From Corynebacterium sp. (GTDB lineage Bacteria; Actinomycetota; Actinomycetes; Mycobacteriales; Mycobacteriaceae): DNA of 64,000 nt. The notes beneath the pieces were generated by a model that saw only the letters and a program-made list of their open reading frames with translations, was not told where the DNA came from and ran no database searches. Position 1 is the first letter of the stretch. Each line of letters starts with the position of its first letter. The position numbers and the translations under genes are program-made. Shown piece after piece: positions 27,145-35,716 of this stretch. The stretch covers positions 1 to 64,000 of the forward strand of contig NZ_JAUNKC010000001.1 of NCBI RefSeq assembly GCF_030532965.1, read 5' to 3'.

Positions 27145-28063
27145 AGCGAATCCTTGGATCAAGAATGGCGTAGAGCAAGTCCACGATCAGGTTTGCGATG
27201 ATATAGACGATGACCAGCACGGTGGTAAAAGACACAACGGTGGTTGGCTCGCCTTTAAGAATGGCTTGGTAGATCGCGCCACCCACACCGTTGATGCCGA
27301 AGATACCTTCGGTAACAATCGCGCCACCCATGAGTGCACCGAGGTCGGAACCTAAGAAGGTCGCGACCGGGATAAGCGAGTTGCGCAACACATGCCGCCT
27401 GGTAACCGCGCCACCCGACATGCCTTTAGCACGAGCGGTGCGAACGAAATCCGCTTGAAGGTTTTCGCTCACCGATTGGCGCGTCAACCGCACCACATAG
27501 GCAAAGGACAATGCGCCGAGAACGATAGCGGGCATGAGCAATGCGGTAAATGTTTCATTGGCGCCCACGGTTACCGGGAGCAGTCGCCATTTCACGCCGA
27601 TGAAGAACTGAAAAACGAAGCCGATGACGAAGGAGGGCACCGCGATAACAATAAGGGAGGTGACCAAGACCGTGCTATCGAAGATACCGCCCCGGCGAAT
27701 GCCCGCGATAACGCCGAAGATCATGCCGAAGACCGCTTCGAAGATCAGCGCCATCACCGCCAGCTTGATGGTGACGGGAAAGGCGTTCGCCATGGCTTCC
27801 GCCACAGGGCGACCAGAGAAGGTGGTACCAAAATCAAGGGTGAACACACCTTTGATATAGAGCAAATACTGGATGATAAATGGCTTATCCAGATTGTATT
27901 CCGCCGTGATGCGAGCACGTGCCGCATCCGTGAGACCGCGGTCGCCACCGAGGGCTTCCACCGGGTCACCTGGCATGAGGAATACCAAGGCGTAGAGTAA
28001 GAGCGTCGCCCCAAAGAAAACGGGGATCATTTGAAGCAAGCGCCGCCCAACATAGCGCAACAT
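27137..28063 (-). CDS. dppB: Peptide ABC importer permease DppB
   Basis: 308 residues with six membrane helices. Typical DppB N-terminus MLRYVGRRLLQMIPVFFG, the large loop with LTDAARARITAEYNLDKPF, and the EAA motif DFVRTARAKGMSGGAVTRRHVLRN. It ends LLYAILDPRIRYA, the family signature. It forms the heterodimeric pore with DppC. It sits 112 bases downstream of the binding-protein gene, the two separated by a stable hairpin. Confidence 0.93.
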   Translation of the reverse strand: MLRYVGRRLLQMIPVFFGATLLLYALVFLMPGDPVEALGGDRGLTDAARARITAEYNLDKPFIIQYLLYIKGVFTLDFGTTFSGRPVAEAMANAFPVTIKLAVMALIFEAVFGMIFGVIAGIRRGGIFDSTVLVTSLIVIAVPSFVIGFVFQFFIGVKWRLLPVTVGANETFTALLMPAIVLGALSFAYVVRLTRQSVSENLQADFVRTARAKGMSGGAVTRRHVLRNSLIPVATFLGSDLGALMGGAIVTEGIFGINGVGGAIYQAILKGEPTTVVSFTTVLVIVYIIANLIVDLLYAILDPRIRYA

Positions 28064-28112
28064 ATCTTTAGGTTCCTTATGTAGCTTTGGAAACTATGTC
28101 CTTCACGAAAGC

Positions 28113-28143
28113 GAACCCCGCGTGACTAAACCACACGGGGTTC
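28113..28143 (-). terminator. Intra-operon hairpin between dppA and dppB
   Basis: GAACCCCGCGTG (28113-28124) pairs with CACACGGGGTTC (28132-28143), one mismatch, seven-base loop. On the minus strand no T-run follows. Its place between the binding-protein gene and the permeases suggests partial termination or protection of the dppA mRNA, giving more binding protein than channel. Confidence 0.7.
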
Positions 28144-28174
28144 TTAAGCAAAGATCATAGCTGACCAGCAGATT

Positions 28175-29773
28175 CTACTTCTTGGTGATCTCGTGATACT
28201 CCGGCTGGCCCTTCCAAGAGAAGATGACGTTTTCGACATTCTCAGAGGAACCACCGACAACATTGGAGTACCAGGTTGGGATAGCTGGCATGTCCTCCAG
28301 CAGCACTTCTTGCGCTTCCAGGAAGGAGGCGAAGCCTTCTTCGACGGTCTTGGCACCGTTGCCCTGCTTGATCAGCTCATCAAATTTCGCGGAGGAGTAA
28401 TCGCCGTCGTTGGAGCTAGCATTGGTTGCATACAGCGGTGCCAGGAAGTTCGCCAACGACGGGTAGTCGGCCTGCCATCCGGTGCGGAATGCACCTGCGA
28501 TGGTGCGGTTGGTGACGTCGTCACGCAGGGACTTGAAGTCTGGGTATGGGTTGCCCACCGCTTCGATACCTAAGTTGTTCTTAATCTGGTTTGCTACCGC
28601 ATCGACCCACGCCTGGTGTCCACCATCGGCGTTGTAGGAGATGGAGAATTCACCGGTGAACTTGGACATCTCGTCAGCCTTAGCCCACAGTTCCTTGGCC
28701 TTTTCTGGGTTGAATTCCAATACCGAAGCACCCTTGAGCTGATCGGTGTGGCCCGGGATAACCGGCGAGGTGAAGTCGGTTGCCGGGGTACGGGTGCCCT
28801 GGAAGATGGTGTCGGTGACTTCCTTGCGGTCGATCGCCATGGAGATTGCTTGACGACGCAGCTTGCCCTCTTCACCAGAGAAGTGCTCTAGCTTCTCCGG
28901 GATGGTGAAGGACTGGAATACTGCGGATGGCTGGTTCACCGCGCGATCGCCCAGCTCAGACTCGTAGGTAGCGAAAGCGGAATCTGGGATTGCGTCCAAA
29001 ACGTCGAGGTTTCCGGAGAGCAGATCCGCGTAAGCCGCATCGAAGTTGGAGTAGAAGACGAACTTCAGGCCGTCGTTCTTTGCCTTGCGTGGGCCGTCGT
29101 ACTTTTCGTTAGGCACCAAAACTGCGGATTCGTTGTGGTTCCATTCCACTAGCTTGTATGGGCCATTGCCGTTGGGCTTTTCTCCGAAGCTTTCCATATC
29201 CTCCAGTGCCTCAGCAGGCAGTGGGAAGAAGGCGGAGTAGCCAAGGCGGGTTGGGAAGTCGGATTCCGGCTGGGTCAATTCGATGGTGAAGGTCTTATCG
29301 TCGATAACCTTCAAGCCTTCCATCTCTTTCTTGCCCTCTTCGTAGCCCAGGATTGGCTCGAAGAAGTAGTTGGACAGCAGTGCCTTTTCCACTGCGTGGT
29401 TCCACGTGTTGACGAAGTGCTCCGCCTTCAGCGGAGTGCCATCGGCGAAGGTGCTGCCCTCTTTCAGGGTGACCTTGTAGGTCTTTTCGCCTTCCAGCTC
29501 GATGGATTCAGCGAGCTCATTGTGTACTTTGCCGTCCGCATCGTAGTAAACGAGACCCGAGTAAATTGTTTCCAGGATACGGCCGCCACCGTTTTCATTG
29601 GTGTTTGCTGGAATCAGCGGGTTCTGCGGCTCGGAGCCATTGACTACCACGTAGTTGGCATCGGTTGCGCCGGAACCTGCGCCATTGCCAGAGGTGGAAT
29701 CAGAAGAACAAGCTGCCAGGCTTAGTGCCACAGCCGCCGCCGTTCCGACGGCAATAGTCTTCTTAAAAGTCAT
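28175..29773 (-). CDS. dppA: Peptide-binding lipoprotein DppA/OppA
   Basis: 532 residues. A lipoprotein signal peptide (LSLAACSSD, lipidated Cys about residue 22) and a Gly/Ser linker lead into a family 5 solute-binding domain, with LKEGSTFADGTPLKAEHFVNTWNHA typical of oligopeptide receptors. It captures peptides outside the membrane for DppBC-DF. Start ATG 29773 has GGAGG seven bases upstream; the longer frame to 29842 has none. It heads the operon. Confidence 0.93.
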   Translation of the reverse strand: MTFKKTIAVGTAAAVALSLAACSSDSTSGNGAGSGATDANYVVVNGSEPQNPLIPANTNENGGGRILETIYSGLVYYDADGKVHNELAESIELEGEKTYKVTLKEGSTFADGTPLKAEHFVNTWNHAVEKALLSNYFFEPILGYEEGKKEMEGLKVIDDKTFTIELTQPESDFPTRLGYSAFFPLPAEALEDMESFGEKPNGNGPYKLVEWNHNESAVLVPNEKYDGPRKAKNDGLKFVFYSNFDAAYADLLSGNLDVLDAIPDSAFATYESELGDRAVNQPSAVFQSFTIPEKLEHFSGEEGKLRRQAISMAIDRKEVTDTIFQGTRTPATDFTSPVIPGHTDQLKGASVLEFNPEKAKELWAKADEMSKFTGEFSISYNADGGHQAWVDAVANQIKNNLGIEAVGNPYPDFKSLRDDVTNRTIAGAFRTGWQADYPSLANFLAPLYATNASSNDGDYSSAKFDELIKQGNGAKTVEEGFASFLEAQEVLLEDMPAIPTWYSNVVGGSSENVENVIFSWKGQPEYHEITKK

Positions 29774-30171
29774 TAAACGACCTCCATCAACATATAAATG
29801 GGAACTTATTGTATGGCATTGACCCAATACCAATACTCGCAATGAATACTATCCTGTGATCTAGCCCATGAGTACCCGACCCTTATTGGATTGGGTCACA
29901 ATCGGGGGTCGTCGACAAACGCGCCTGGCAAAAACCCGCCACTATCTGGCACTATCCCCACTTCCAAGCCCCGGCAGCGGCAGCACAATAGCAGTTAATT
30001 GGGGGTAAACATCAGCACCCCCATACCCCAGATTTTCCAACCGGAAAACACCTCATGCCCGCCCTATCAACCGCCGAATGCAACAATGAGAAAAACCTAA
30101 TGGCTTACCAATCCGCAGCAAGCAACGCCCTCCATGGTTATCGTTCACACCGGCCAAGGTAGCGGTCTCCC
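29774..30171. other. Intergenic region, 398 bp, no gene seen
   Basis: Contains the upstream region of dppA and the downstream region of the kinase gene. Six-frame reading found no open frame with a binding site. Short repeats of ATTGGG-like text around 29815-29890 could be operator elements, but no clear palindrome was defined. Confidence 0.35.
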
Positions 30172-30888
30172 CTATTCGTAGGCACCAATGATTCCGGACT
30201 CGTGCAACCACGCCAGGATTTCTGCGTCGCATACGGCAGCGGACGCGGTTTCCATATCCATACACAACAGTGGATACATAATATTCCCCAGCACGATCCG
30301 GCTTGCACGCATACCGGAACGCGCCTGCGCGTCCCCCACAAAACTGCCTGGTTTTTGCACATTGCTACCTGCGAAGAATTCGCGCGGGCTCAGCCACAGC
30401 TGGTAAAACTCGTCGTCCGCCTCGGCAACTAACTGCCCCACCGTCTGCATGTGTTGCCGTTCCTGCTCCGCCCACCGCTGCCACTGTGGCGCGTAGTCTG
30501 GATCGCGCCGCAACGCGCGCTGTTTCCGCAGCTGCTCATCGCCGGAAATGATAATCGCCGCCACCTGCTCGGTTCGACGACTTGCCGCAGCTAGCCCAGC
30601 GACGCTTAGGCAGCCTGCCCCTTCAATGATGAGATTATCGCTGTTAAGCGCATGCCACTGGCCCGGTTGGTTGCTTTGCCAATCCCATCGGTAAAAGCCT
30701 GGCTGGGTCGATAAAAGCACATCATAAGCAACCATTTCGGTCCCCTTACGCAGCCCATCCCAACCAGGGTAAAAATCATCAAGGTGCACCACGTCGAGGT
30801 CCGGCATTTTCCGGCGCAACCTATGGTGCAACCGCGCCGCGAGGGTGGTTTTTCCGGCGCCGGACGGGCCGTCGATGAACAGGATCAT
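30172..30888 (-). CDS. P-loop kinase, uridine-kinase-like, of the ykoEDC operon
   Basis: 238 residues. P-loop DGPSGAGKTTLA (about 7-18), DLDVVHLDDFYPGWDGL, and a lid region with RRDPDYAPQWQRWAEQE resemble small nucleoside/uridine-kinase-type ATPases of corynebacteria. It probably phosphorylates a small molecule; the link to thiamine precursors is inferred only from its place after ykoC. The C-terminal about 70 residues (from LWLSPREFF) do not look like the family and may be unusual. The ATG lies four bases after the stop of the duplicated ykoC tail, as it would after intact ykoC, so the insertion kept the junction. Confidence 0.7.
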   Translation of the reverse strand: MILFIDGPSGAGKTTLAARLHHRLRRKMPDLDVVHLDDFYPGWDGLRKGTEMVAYDVLLSTQPGFYRWDWQSNQPGQWHALNSDNLIIEGAGCLSVAGLAAASRRTEQVAAIIISGDEQLRKQRALRRDPDYAPQWQRWAEQERQHMQTVGQLVAEADDEFYQLWLSPREFFAGSNVQKPGSFVGDAQARSGMRASRIVLGNIMYPLLCMDMETASAAVCDAEILAWLHESGIIGAYE

Positions 30889-31051
30889 GATGCTACGTGC
30901 CTAAGAATCGGAAGGTTCCCACCGCGATCGCCAGCGCGATGGACGAACACGAGATCAGGAAACATAAGGCAATAAGCAAGTTCTCCGCCCTCCCCCAGAT
31001 TGATTCCCGCGCCCAAGAACGCTCAGGGTAACGACCGAAGCCGCGTGCTTC
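30884..31051. repeat. 168-bp direct repeat, copy 1
   Basis: Matches 34949-35116 with a single mismatch (A at 31034, G at 35099). The repeat holds the last 52 codons of ykoC, its stop and the first few bases of the kinase gene. The two copies lie 4,065 bases apart and frame the toxin-like insertion. Homology ends sharply at 31051/35116. Confidence 0.95.
30893..31051 (-). pseudogene. ykoC: Duplicated 3' end of ykoC
   Basis: A truncated second copy of the C-terminal 52 residues of the EcfT subunit (from EARGFGRYPE to TFRFLGT and the TAG stop). The rest of the gene is missing; the sequence switches at 31051 to unrelated DNA. It has no start codon and is a by-product of the insertion. The full gene is at 34958-35716. 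Confidence 0.93.
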
Positions 31052-31261
31052 GCTATTGTGCCACATTTAACACACCTCTTTCCATTGTCTACACGATCAG
31101 CGCATGGCTTCAGACCCACCGTAAGCATCATGACCACCCCCTTCAACGTGCCGTTTCGTATTAGGCGCAAGCAATTATGATTTTACACTGGCTATATGAC
31201 GCAACCGGCATTGCTACTATTGCCCGTGATGCACGCGTTTCTCAAGCCCCAGGATAGCTAT
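31052..31261 (-). other. Junction region with a possible transposase N-terminal scrap
   Basis: A minus-strand frame beginning near 31170 reads VGLKPCADRV, then NGKRCVKCGTIAKH, and runs straight into the duplicated ykoC tail in another frame. 'CxxCG..AK.G' resembles the zinc-ribbon start of IS256/IS1249-like transposases. Only about 40 codons are present, so this is a weak call. Confidence 0.25.
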
Positions 31262-31390
31262 TGAAGCTTATTCAGGTGCTGGGGTTTCGGTAGGGCCGTT
31301 GTTTCTCTGATTGGTGGTATAGGCACAGGCAGGCGTTGAATTTTGCATGAAGTGTCACGACGCATTTGCGCGACCCCTGAATAAGCTTCA
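31262..31390. repeat. 129-bp element with 15-bp perfect terminal inverted repeats
   Basis: TGAAGCTTATTCAGG (31262-31276) is the exact inverse of 31376-31390. The 99 bases between carry no gene. The layout is that of a MITE-like or solo-ended insertion sequence. No clear target duplication is visible next to the ends. Confidence 0.55.
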
Positions 31391-31446
31391 TTGTATCCAC
31401 GAAGTTCCCATGGTAATCTCCGCGAAATGCCCCACTTTCACGGAAG

Positions 31447-31925
31447 TGCTACAGCATGCACAAACTGAAGACGAACCATTTATGTTTAGACGGGACACTA
31501 GCCGAGTAGCTTAAGAAGAATCCGAAAAACGGCAATAACCTGTGGCTTTGAAGGCAAACATAAAGCCTTCGATGGCAACGTACAAGTACTCACCGGCCAC
31601 ACCGGATCCCCACTGTGGGAATCACCAGTTTCACCCGGATCAACACAATACCACAGCTTCCAGACTCCATGTCCTTAACAGTTTTCATAAAAACTATTCC
31701 CGTTCTTGCCGACAAAGGATATATCGGTGCTGGATATAAGGTAAAACCCCGATAAAGGGAAACCACTGACATGCGATGAATTCCAATACAACCTCTTGAA
31801 TACACGGTTACGATCACCAGCAGAACGAGCAAACGCCATGCTTAAACTACTCAAAACCCTACAACGTGTAACCCTATGCCCCAAGGCCATTACAACCATC
31901 GCAAGAACCGCTTTAGTCGTCTACA
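31447..31925 (+). pseudogene. Degenerate DDE transposase of the IS5/DDE_Tnp_4 type
   Basis: Pieces of one transposase appear in successive frames: LDGTLAE (31486 region), GKHKAFDGNVQVLTGHTGSP (from about 31553), LADKGYIGAGY (31710 region), and a C-terminal SPAERANAMLKLLKTLQRVT followed by LCPKAITTIARTA (31815-31915). The order and spacing fit the DDE family with 'GKHK..G.NVQVL' and 'ADKGYIG'. At least three frameshifts and stops make it inactive. It marks transposon activity at the edge of the toxin insert. Confidence 0.72.
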
Positions 31926-32037
31926 CCTCAACCACAAAAACTCTGGTGAGAAAATCTCACTCTAAACCCCATGAAACCCAAGACCGAAAACAGCAGATAC
32001 GCGCAATTCCCGCTATACATTATCCGCTCAAGACCCC

Positions 32038-32535
32038 CTAAAGGGACCTCAGCACGAGGAACAGCACGACTATCGTGACCGGTATTGCAAAGAACAATGT
32101 CGCGCAGCCTTTAAATAGCCACGTGGAATTCGCTTTCCCCGCATCCAAGGCTTCGGCAGAACCCTGGTAAGGGTTTTCACCCATAATTTCACGCATAAAA
32201 GGCCGAAAATCGCGCAAACTGATTTTGTAGCGATACCCACATAACCTGATCCACATAGAAAACATGAGAGAAAAATACATTATAAAAAACATAAATAAAG
32301 AGAATGTAAATCTCCTCACGAATGGCATATGGCCCAAAAATAAAAGTCCATTTATAAATAAAGCAGGAAAAAGTCCAACTATAAGAAAAAACGAAGTTTC
32401 AAAAAAGAAATACCATCCACTAAATCTCTTAGTTTTTAACTGCTCTTTCCTCCTATTAGGAAATGCAAACATGTATATAATGGAGGGTAAAAACCCAATA
32501 AAAAGAGTGATATATCTATAAAATGACTCGTCCAT
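32038..32535 (-). CDS. Multi-pass membrane protein, possible immunity partner
   Basis: 165 residues, AT-rich compared with core genes. Four hydrophobic segments: about 8-25, 44-68, 74-95 and 143-163, with a polar stretch (RDFRPFMREIMGENPYQGSAEALDAGK) between helices 3 and 4. It starts 40 bases after the stop of the large glycine-zipper protein and on the same strand, the usual place of an immunity gene. Because the partner seems to end in a membrane-active domain, a membrane-located immunity protein would be logical; this is inference. AAAG precedes the ATG. Confidence 0.6.
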   Translation of the reverse strand: MDESFYRYITLFIGFLPSIIYMFAFPNRRKEQLKTKRFSGWYFFFETSFFLIVGLFPALFINGLLFLGHMPFVRRFTFSLFMFFIMYFSLMFSMWIRLCGYRYKISLRDFRPFMREIMGENPYQGSAEALDAGKANSTWLFKGCATLFFAIPVTIVVLFLVLRSL

Positions 32536-32575
32536 TTATTCTTTCATTTTGATTTGTGCTGTAAATTTTGGCGTT

Positions 32576-34816
32576 TTATATGATATATTTCTCTGCCAAA
32601 TCTCCCACCACCGTGTCTTCTAACCTCTCACCGATTTCGTGTCCTAATTTTTTTCCTACTTCTGAACCAGCAAGTCCGCCTATTGCACCGCCGATGACGG
32701 TTCCTACAGGTCCTGCAACTACGGAACCAGCTAAAGCACCTCCCGCCATTCCGCCCAATGCTCCTCCCCCTGTAGCCCCGAGCGACTCCACAAGGGGGGT
32801 TATATCATCTGCTTCAGCTGCATCGTTATAGCCTACGAATATGCCTGCCGCATCGCCCAATCCCCCAACTGGTCCAAGGTATTTTGCCACTTTCCGCGCA
32901 CTATCAAGGCCTTGTGCCGCAGGGATCCCGCTGGGTTCAGGGTGAAAAGTCTTTTCAATATCTTCGATAGCTTCCACGCCTTTGGCGGCGCCGCCTGCTG
33001 CTGTTGCTGCTGGGTTGACCCCTTGGTTCCATGCTGTTTCTATATCGCGAGGAAGAAGAAGGGGTTCTTTGGTGATAGTTGGCTCTGAGAGATGATAGGA
33101 CATCACTGGGCTCAGGGGTGTTTCTTGCACATTAAGACTACCGCTTGACACGTCTTGCCAGGTAGATGCCAGTGGGGTTTGTGGCTGGAGCATATTCGTT
33201 ACCCGGTACGGGGCATCTGGTGTGGTAAACGATGCTTGCCTACCAGTGTAGGTATTTTCCACCACCATCCCGTTGGAATACGTAATCTGCTGCGTGGTGG
33301 TATTCGTTACCGGATCCCACCGCTGATAGCTTTGATATGGCTGCAGGGTTGACCCATGCGGCGGACGGGGAAAGACCTTTTCATGCCCACCATCAGGAGT
33401 ATCGAAAATGAGTGTGCCATCACCAGTCCGGTGCGATGGGTCATAGGTACCAAATGCGCGTCCAGGAGTATACGGCATACCGTTATTATCAAACCCATAC
33501 GGGTTTCCTAGTGGGCTGGCATGCGATTGCCGCACTACAGCATCAACCCCACCAGAACCAGTAGCCGGTGGGCGGATCATTTTAGAGGTCACCCCGTCCG
33601 GTAACGGTAGTTGTCCATTAGCCATAAGGTATGCGTCGGTGTTGGTTTTCCTGGTTGTGTTCCGTCGAAGGGTTTTCGGATCAACCGGCCCTTGAACCCC
33701 CGGACGTAGCATCCGCATATCCGTTATCAATTGTGCCATAGGCACCATCTGGCCGAGGCTTGGATCGAAAATACTCCTGTTGCTCGCATCCACGTATGAA
33801 TCGGTACCGGCAGATAACCTATCCGGGTCAAAGTACTCCGGTTGCACCTTGTCTGCGGGGTGTTCAAGGATACTGCGAAACATTCCCCGCATCATCTGCG
33901 TGATCGGATCAAACAACGACGTTGAATACTGGTCATGCTCGGCATACAGTTGCGCAAACATCACCGCCTGACGGCCGATACGCTCGATATCTTCCATCAG
34001 TTTCGCTGCCGCGTACTTCCACGTTGACCGGGTATCCTCAACCGCTTGCGTGATAACATCGCCGGAAATCTCATCGGCACCCACCAGCGGGGTAATCTGA
34101 TTCATCCCCGCTGCTACGAGTTCTGCTACCTGATCTGCTGTTTCGGCCAGTGTCTCTAATTCCCACACAACTACCTGGAAATACGGCGACAGCCCAGAAG
34201 GATCCACACACGCCACCGCACCCTCGGTGCTAGCTTTGACCACACTGGTCACCTGACCAGCAGCCCGGGTGGTTACCTCCAGCAACTCTGCTTTGATGCT
34301 ATCGGCACCTGCAAGACACGCATCCCACTCCGCCACCGCCTGGGTGTAGGCCACTTGGCACATTTCTAGATTCGCTTGCGCCACGCTAATAGCTGCAGGG
34401 TTACCGGCCGATACAGCAAGTGTGAGGTGCGCTTCAGCGGTATTGACCGCTTCAGCTGCCGTATTCACCGCTGCGTGGCATCCCATGCCGGTAAACCGCT
34501 GCGCCTCCATCTTCGTTTTAGCATCCCCCAAACCAGCCGCATAGGTACGAATCCCGGCATACACCTCCTCGCCTACACCGGAGGCAACCTGTAACTGCGA
34601 CGGCACCGCCTGGCCAACATGTTGGTTAAACGCCTCACCTTCACTACCAACAAACCCATACGGTTGCGCCCCCACCAACAATGATGCACCCCGATCACAG
34701 TCATCAGAAAAATCCAGCCACTGCTGCGCACACGACATCACCGCCTGCTCATCACCGCCGATATAAAACTTAGGTTTGTCAAACACACTAAAATCCGGCA
34801 ACAAAACAGCAGGCAC
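32576..34816 (-). CDS. Putative type VII secretion-type toxin with glycine-zipper C-terminus
   Basis: About 746 residues. Residues 1-340 are helical with Ala/Gln/Glu-rich heptads, reminiscent of WXG/EspB-like secretion domains; there is no Sec signal. A Pro/Gly/Thr-rich middle (about 345-590) contains the repeated aromatic, polar text typical of linker regions. Residues 655-735 are glycine-zipper rich (GGGALGGMAGGALAGS, then VIGGAIGGLAG), as in pore-forming toxin tips. Start GTG 34816 follows AGGGG by four bases; TTG 34822 is the alternative. The neighbour at 32038 is a membrane protein. It is absent from the ancestral operon, having been inserted between 168-bp repeats. Toxin activity is inferred. 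Confidence 0.6.
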   Translation of the reverse strand: MPAVLLPDFSVFDKPKFYIGGDEQAVMSCAQQWLDFSDDCDRGASLLVGAQPYGFVGSEGEAFNQHVGQAVPSQLQVASGVGEEVYAGIRTYAAGLGDAKTKMEAQRFTGMGCHAAVNTAAEAVNTAEAHLTLAVSAGNPAAISVAQANLEMCQVAYTQAVAEWDACLAGADSIKAELLEVTTRAAGQVTSVVKASTEGAVACVDPSGLSPYFQVVVWELETLAETADQVAELVAAGMNQITPLVGADEISGDVITQAVEDTRSTWKYAAAKLMEDIERIGRQAVMFAQLYAEHDQYSTSLFDPITQMMRGMFRSILEHPADKVQPEYFDPDRLSAGTDSYVDASNRSIFDPSLGQMVPMAQLITDMRMLRPGVQGPVDPKTLRRNTTRKTNTDAYLMANGQLPLPDGVTSKMIRPPATGSGGVDAVVRQSHASPLGNPYGFDNNGMPYTPGRAFGTYDPSHRTGDGTLIFDTPDGGHEKVFPRPPHGSTLQPYQSYQRWDPVTNTTTQQITYSNGMVVENTYTGRQASFTTPDAPYRVTNMLQPQTPLASTWQDVSSGSLNVQETPLSPVMSYHLSEPTITKEPLLLPRDIETAWNQGVNPAATAAGGAAKGVEAIEDIEKTFHPEPSGIPAAQGLDSARKVAKYLGPVGGLGDAAGIFVGYNDAAEADDITPLVESLGATGGGALGGMAGGALAGSVVAGPVGTVIGGAIGGLAGSEVGKKLGHEIGERLEDTVVGDLAEKYII

Positions 34817-34904
34817 ACCCAACCCCTAACAAACTCACATAAACAACAATCAATAGCAACCAAGCTATAAGAACCACCACACCCGGCACAACAACCCCTA
34901 CCCC

Positions 34905-34953
34905 CACATAAGGGAAAATTAACACCAGAAGTGCCGACGATGACCAGAATCAT
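34905..34953 (-). pseudogene. Truncated, diverged kinase start beside ykoC
   Basis: From ATG 34953 the codons read MILVIVGTSGV, clearly the start of the kinase at 30888 (MILFIDGPSGA) with several base differences, and then turn into unrelated sequence. It shows that the DNA next to full-length ykoC comes from a different strain or species version of the operon. Confidence 0.6.
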
Positions 34954-35116
34954 GATGCTACGTGCCTAAGAATCGGAAGGTTCCCACCGCGATCGCCAGC
35001 GCGATGGACGAACACGAGATCAGGAAACATAAGGCAATAAGCAAGTTCTCCGCCCTCCCCCAGATTGATTCCCGCGCCCAAGAACGCTCAGGGTAACGGC
35101 CGAAGCCGCGTGCTTC
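34949..35116. repeat. 168-bp direct repeat, copy 2
   Basis: This copy is the natural 3' end of the complete ykoC gene. It matches 30884-31051 except for one base. Just beyond it (34948 downwards), the start of a second, diverged kinase gene is visible for about 13 codons before homology is lost. Confidence 0.95.
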
Positions 35117-35716
35117 CATCGCGGTGGCTAGTTTGGAACCGCGCCGAAGTGCGAGAACCAGAAGCGCGAACGTCATGGTGACGGCGCGCCGGATGCGGCC
35201 GTGCCCGTCAAGTCCGCGCACCCGCCGCGCCCGCCGCATGGCGTCCCAGTCGCGCCTGAACAGGCTGACCAGCCGCGCGGCGGCGACTGCGCCGATGACG
35301 AAGCGGGGCGGAAGTTTGAGTTTTTGGCTAAGCCCATCGCCTAATTCGGTGGGGTCGATGTTTCCTAGCAGAACAACCACTGGCAGGCCGATGGCTAGTA
35401 CCCGCACCATGATGGCTATCGCGAGGCTGACGGAGTTTTCGGTGACGTGGGCGAAAAAAAAGGAGAAGTATTCTTTGCCTTCCGGGCGTCCGTACAACGC
35501 CATGGAGATTCCGGATATGGGGGTTGCGATGAAGATGGGAATGCCCCGGCGAAAAAGTTTCGGCCAGCTTAACCCTACGATCGGTGCGGCGATGATGGTG
35601 GCGGCGAGTGTGGTTGCGGCGGAAACGACGTCGACGCTGATGATGAGCGGGGTAGTCAGCGCTATGAGTGCCAGCACGCGGGCGACTGGGTTGATGGTGT
35701 CGAGGGTGTGTATCAT
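34958..35716 (-). CDS. ykoC: ECF transporter transmembrane subunit (EcfT, YkoC)
   Basis: 252 residues, EcfT family. Five to six membrane helices, and the cytoplasmic coupling helix with two Ala-Arg-Gly-type motifs: MRRARRVRGLDG and AMEARGFGR. It scaffolds the energising ATPase and the substrate-binding YkoE. The ATG overlaps the ykoD stop (ATGA). With the TPP riboswitch upstream, the transporter imports hydroxymethylpyrimidine or another thiamine precursor. The 3' end is duplicated 4 kb downstream. Confidence 0.9.
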   Translation of the reverse strand: MIHTLDTINPVARVLALIALTTPLIISVDVVSAATTLAATIIAAPIVGLSWPKLFRRGIPIFIATPISGISMALYGRPEGKEYFSFFFAHVTENSVSLAIAIMVRVLAIGLPVVVLLGNIDPTELGDGLSQKLKLPPRFVIGAVAAARLVSLFRRDWDAMRRARRVRGLDGHGRIRRAVTMTFALLVLALRRGSKLATAMEARGFGRYPERSWARESIWGRAENLLIALCFLISCSSIALAIAVGTFRFLGT

